This document shows, piece after piece, positions 63,760 through 64,000 of a DNA stretch of 64,000 bases (its first letter is position 1; each line of letters begins with the position of its first letter). Where the stretch lies: positions 8,816,501 to 8,880,500 of the forward strand of contig NC_091669.1 of NCBI RefSeq assembly GCF_042453785.1, given 5' to 3'. The DNA is from Malus domestica. Taxonomy: Eukaryota > Streptophyta > Magnoliopsida > Rosales > Rosaceae. The notes under the pieces are model-generated. The model was not told where the DNA came from, ran no database searches, and saw only the letters and a program-made list of their open reading frames with translations. The position numbers were made by a program, and so were the translations under genes.

Positions 63760-64000
63760 ATGCTCTTCCTCTTGTCCCTTTTCCTTCTCTTTTCCTTTCC
63801 CTATGTCACATTTTCCGCCCACTGCACCACCACCACCCCCACTAAAACCTTTCAAAAATGCATCACACTCCCTACCCAACAAGCCTCCATAGCATGGACT
63901 TTCCATCCCCACAATGCCACCCTAGACCTTGTTTTCTTTGGTACTTTCATATCCCCTTCCGGGTGGGTCGGGTGGGGCATCAATCCGACCTCTGCGGAAA
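63760..64000 (+). CDS. DOMON / cytochrome b561-type protein, 5' part (cut by right edge)
   Basis: The ATG at 63760 opens an uninterrupted frame of 80 residues to the window end. It begins with a hydrophobic signal peptide (MLFLLSLFLLFSFPYVTFSA), then HCTTTTPTKTFQKC, a Cys-containing stretch, then QQASIAWTFHPHNATLDLVF and SPSGWVGWGINPTS. These are the start of a DOMON domain as in plant CYBDOM proteins, which bind heme at the cell surface and transfer electrons across the plasma membrane. The b561 transmembrane part would follow outside the window. It resembles Arabidopsis At2g04850. Confidence 0.85.
   Translation, partial: MLFLLSLFLLFSFPYVTFSAHCTTTTPTKTFQKCITLPTQQASIAWTFHPHNATLDLVFFGTFISPSGWVGWGINPTSAE

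Overview
The window is plant nuclear DNA. The genes have many short introns with GT/AG borders, the intergenic DNA is AT-rich, and the repeats are plant transposons: a Tat-type Ty3/gypsy element, a Cassandra element carrying 5S rRNA sequence, and hAT, Mutator, CACTA and Harbinger-like elements. The repeat families and the exopolygalacturonase sequences look like Rosaceae, most likely the apple/pear tribe (Maleae). That assignment is from recognition, not from a search.

Positions 1 to about 39,200 hold a tandem array of exopolygalacturonase genes, all on the minus strand. Copy 1 is cut by the left edge (only exon 1, 13-147). Copy 2 (2454-5574) is a pseudogene with three different DNA transposons inserted in its exons, a frameshift and a lost catalytic Asp. 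Copies 3 (27312-29417) and 4 (35812-37773) are intact four-exon genes of 400 codons. The repeat units share about 2 kb of 5' flank. The flanks of copies 2 and 3 were swollen by a 13.7-kb decayed gypsy element (5641-19386), several hAT, Mutator-like and CACTA elements, a three-level nest (30410-33862), and two solo LTRs. The nest includes a long inverted repeat carrying a fragment that resembles the WD40 protein WDR11.

Positions 39,500 to 64,000 are ordinary single-copy gene space. It holds organellar threonyl-tRNA synthetase (minus, 8 exons), a Cassandra element, an MO25/CAB39 scaffold gene (plus, 11 exons), a two-RRM hnRNP gene with a 14-nt last coding exon (minus), an NAT9-type acetyltransferase (minus, 6 exons), and the 5' end of a DOMON/cytochrome b561 gene (plus, running off the right edge). 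ThrRS, NAT9 and CYBDOM appear to be neighbours in Arabidopsis chromosome 2 as well (At2g04842, At2g04845, At2g04850, from memory), which suggests old microsynteny.

The genes do not form one pathway. Exopolygalacturonases act on pectin in the cell wall (often in pollen). The others are housekeeping or signalling genes. The main biological story is the contrast between a rapidly decaying, transposon-rich duplicated gene array and a conserved gene block next to it.
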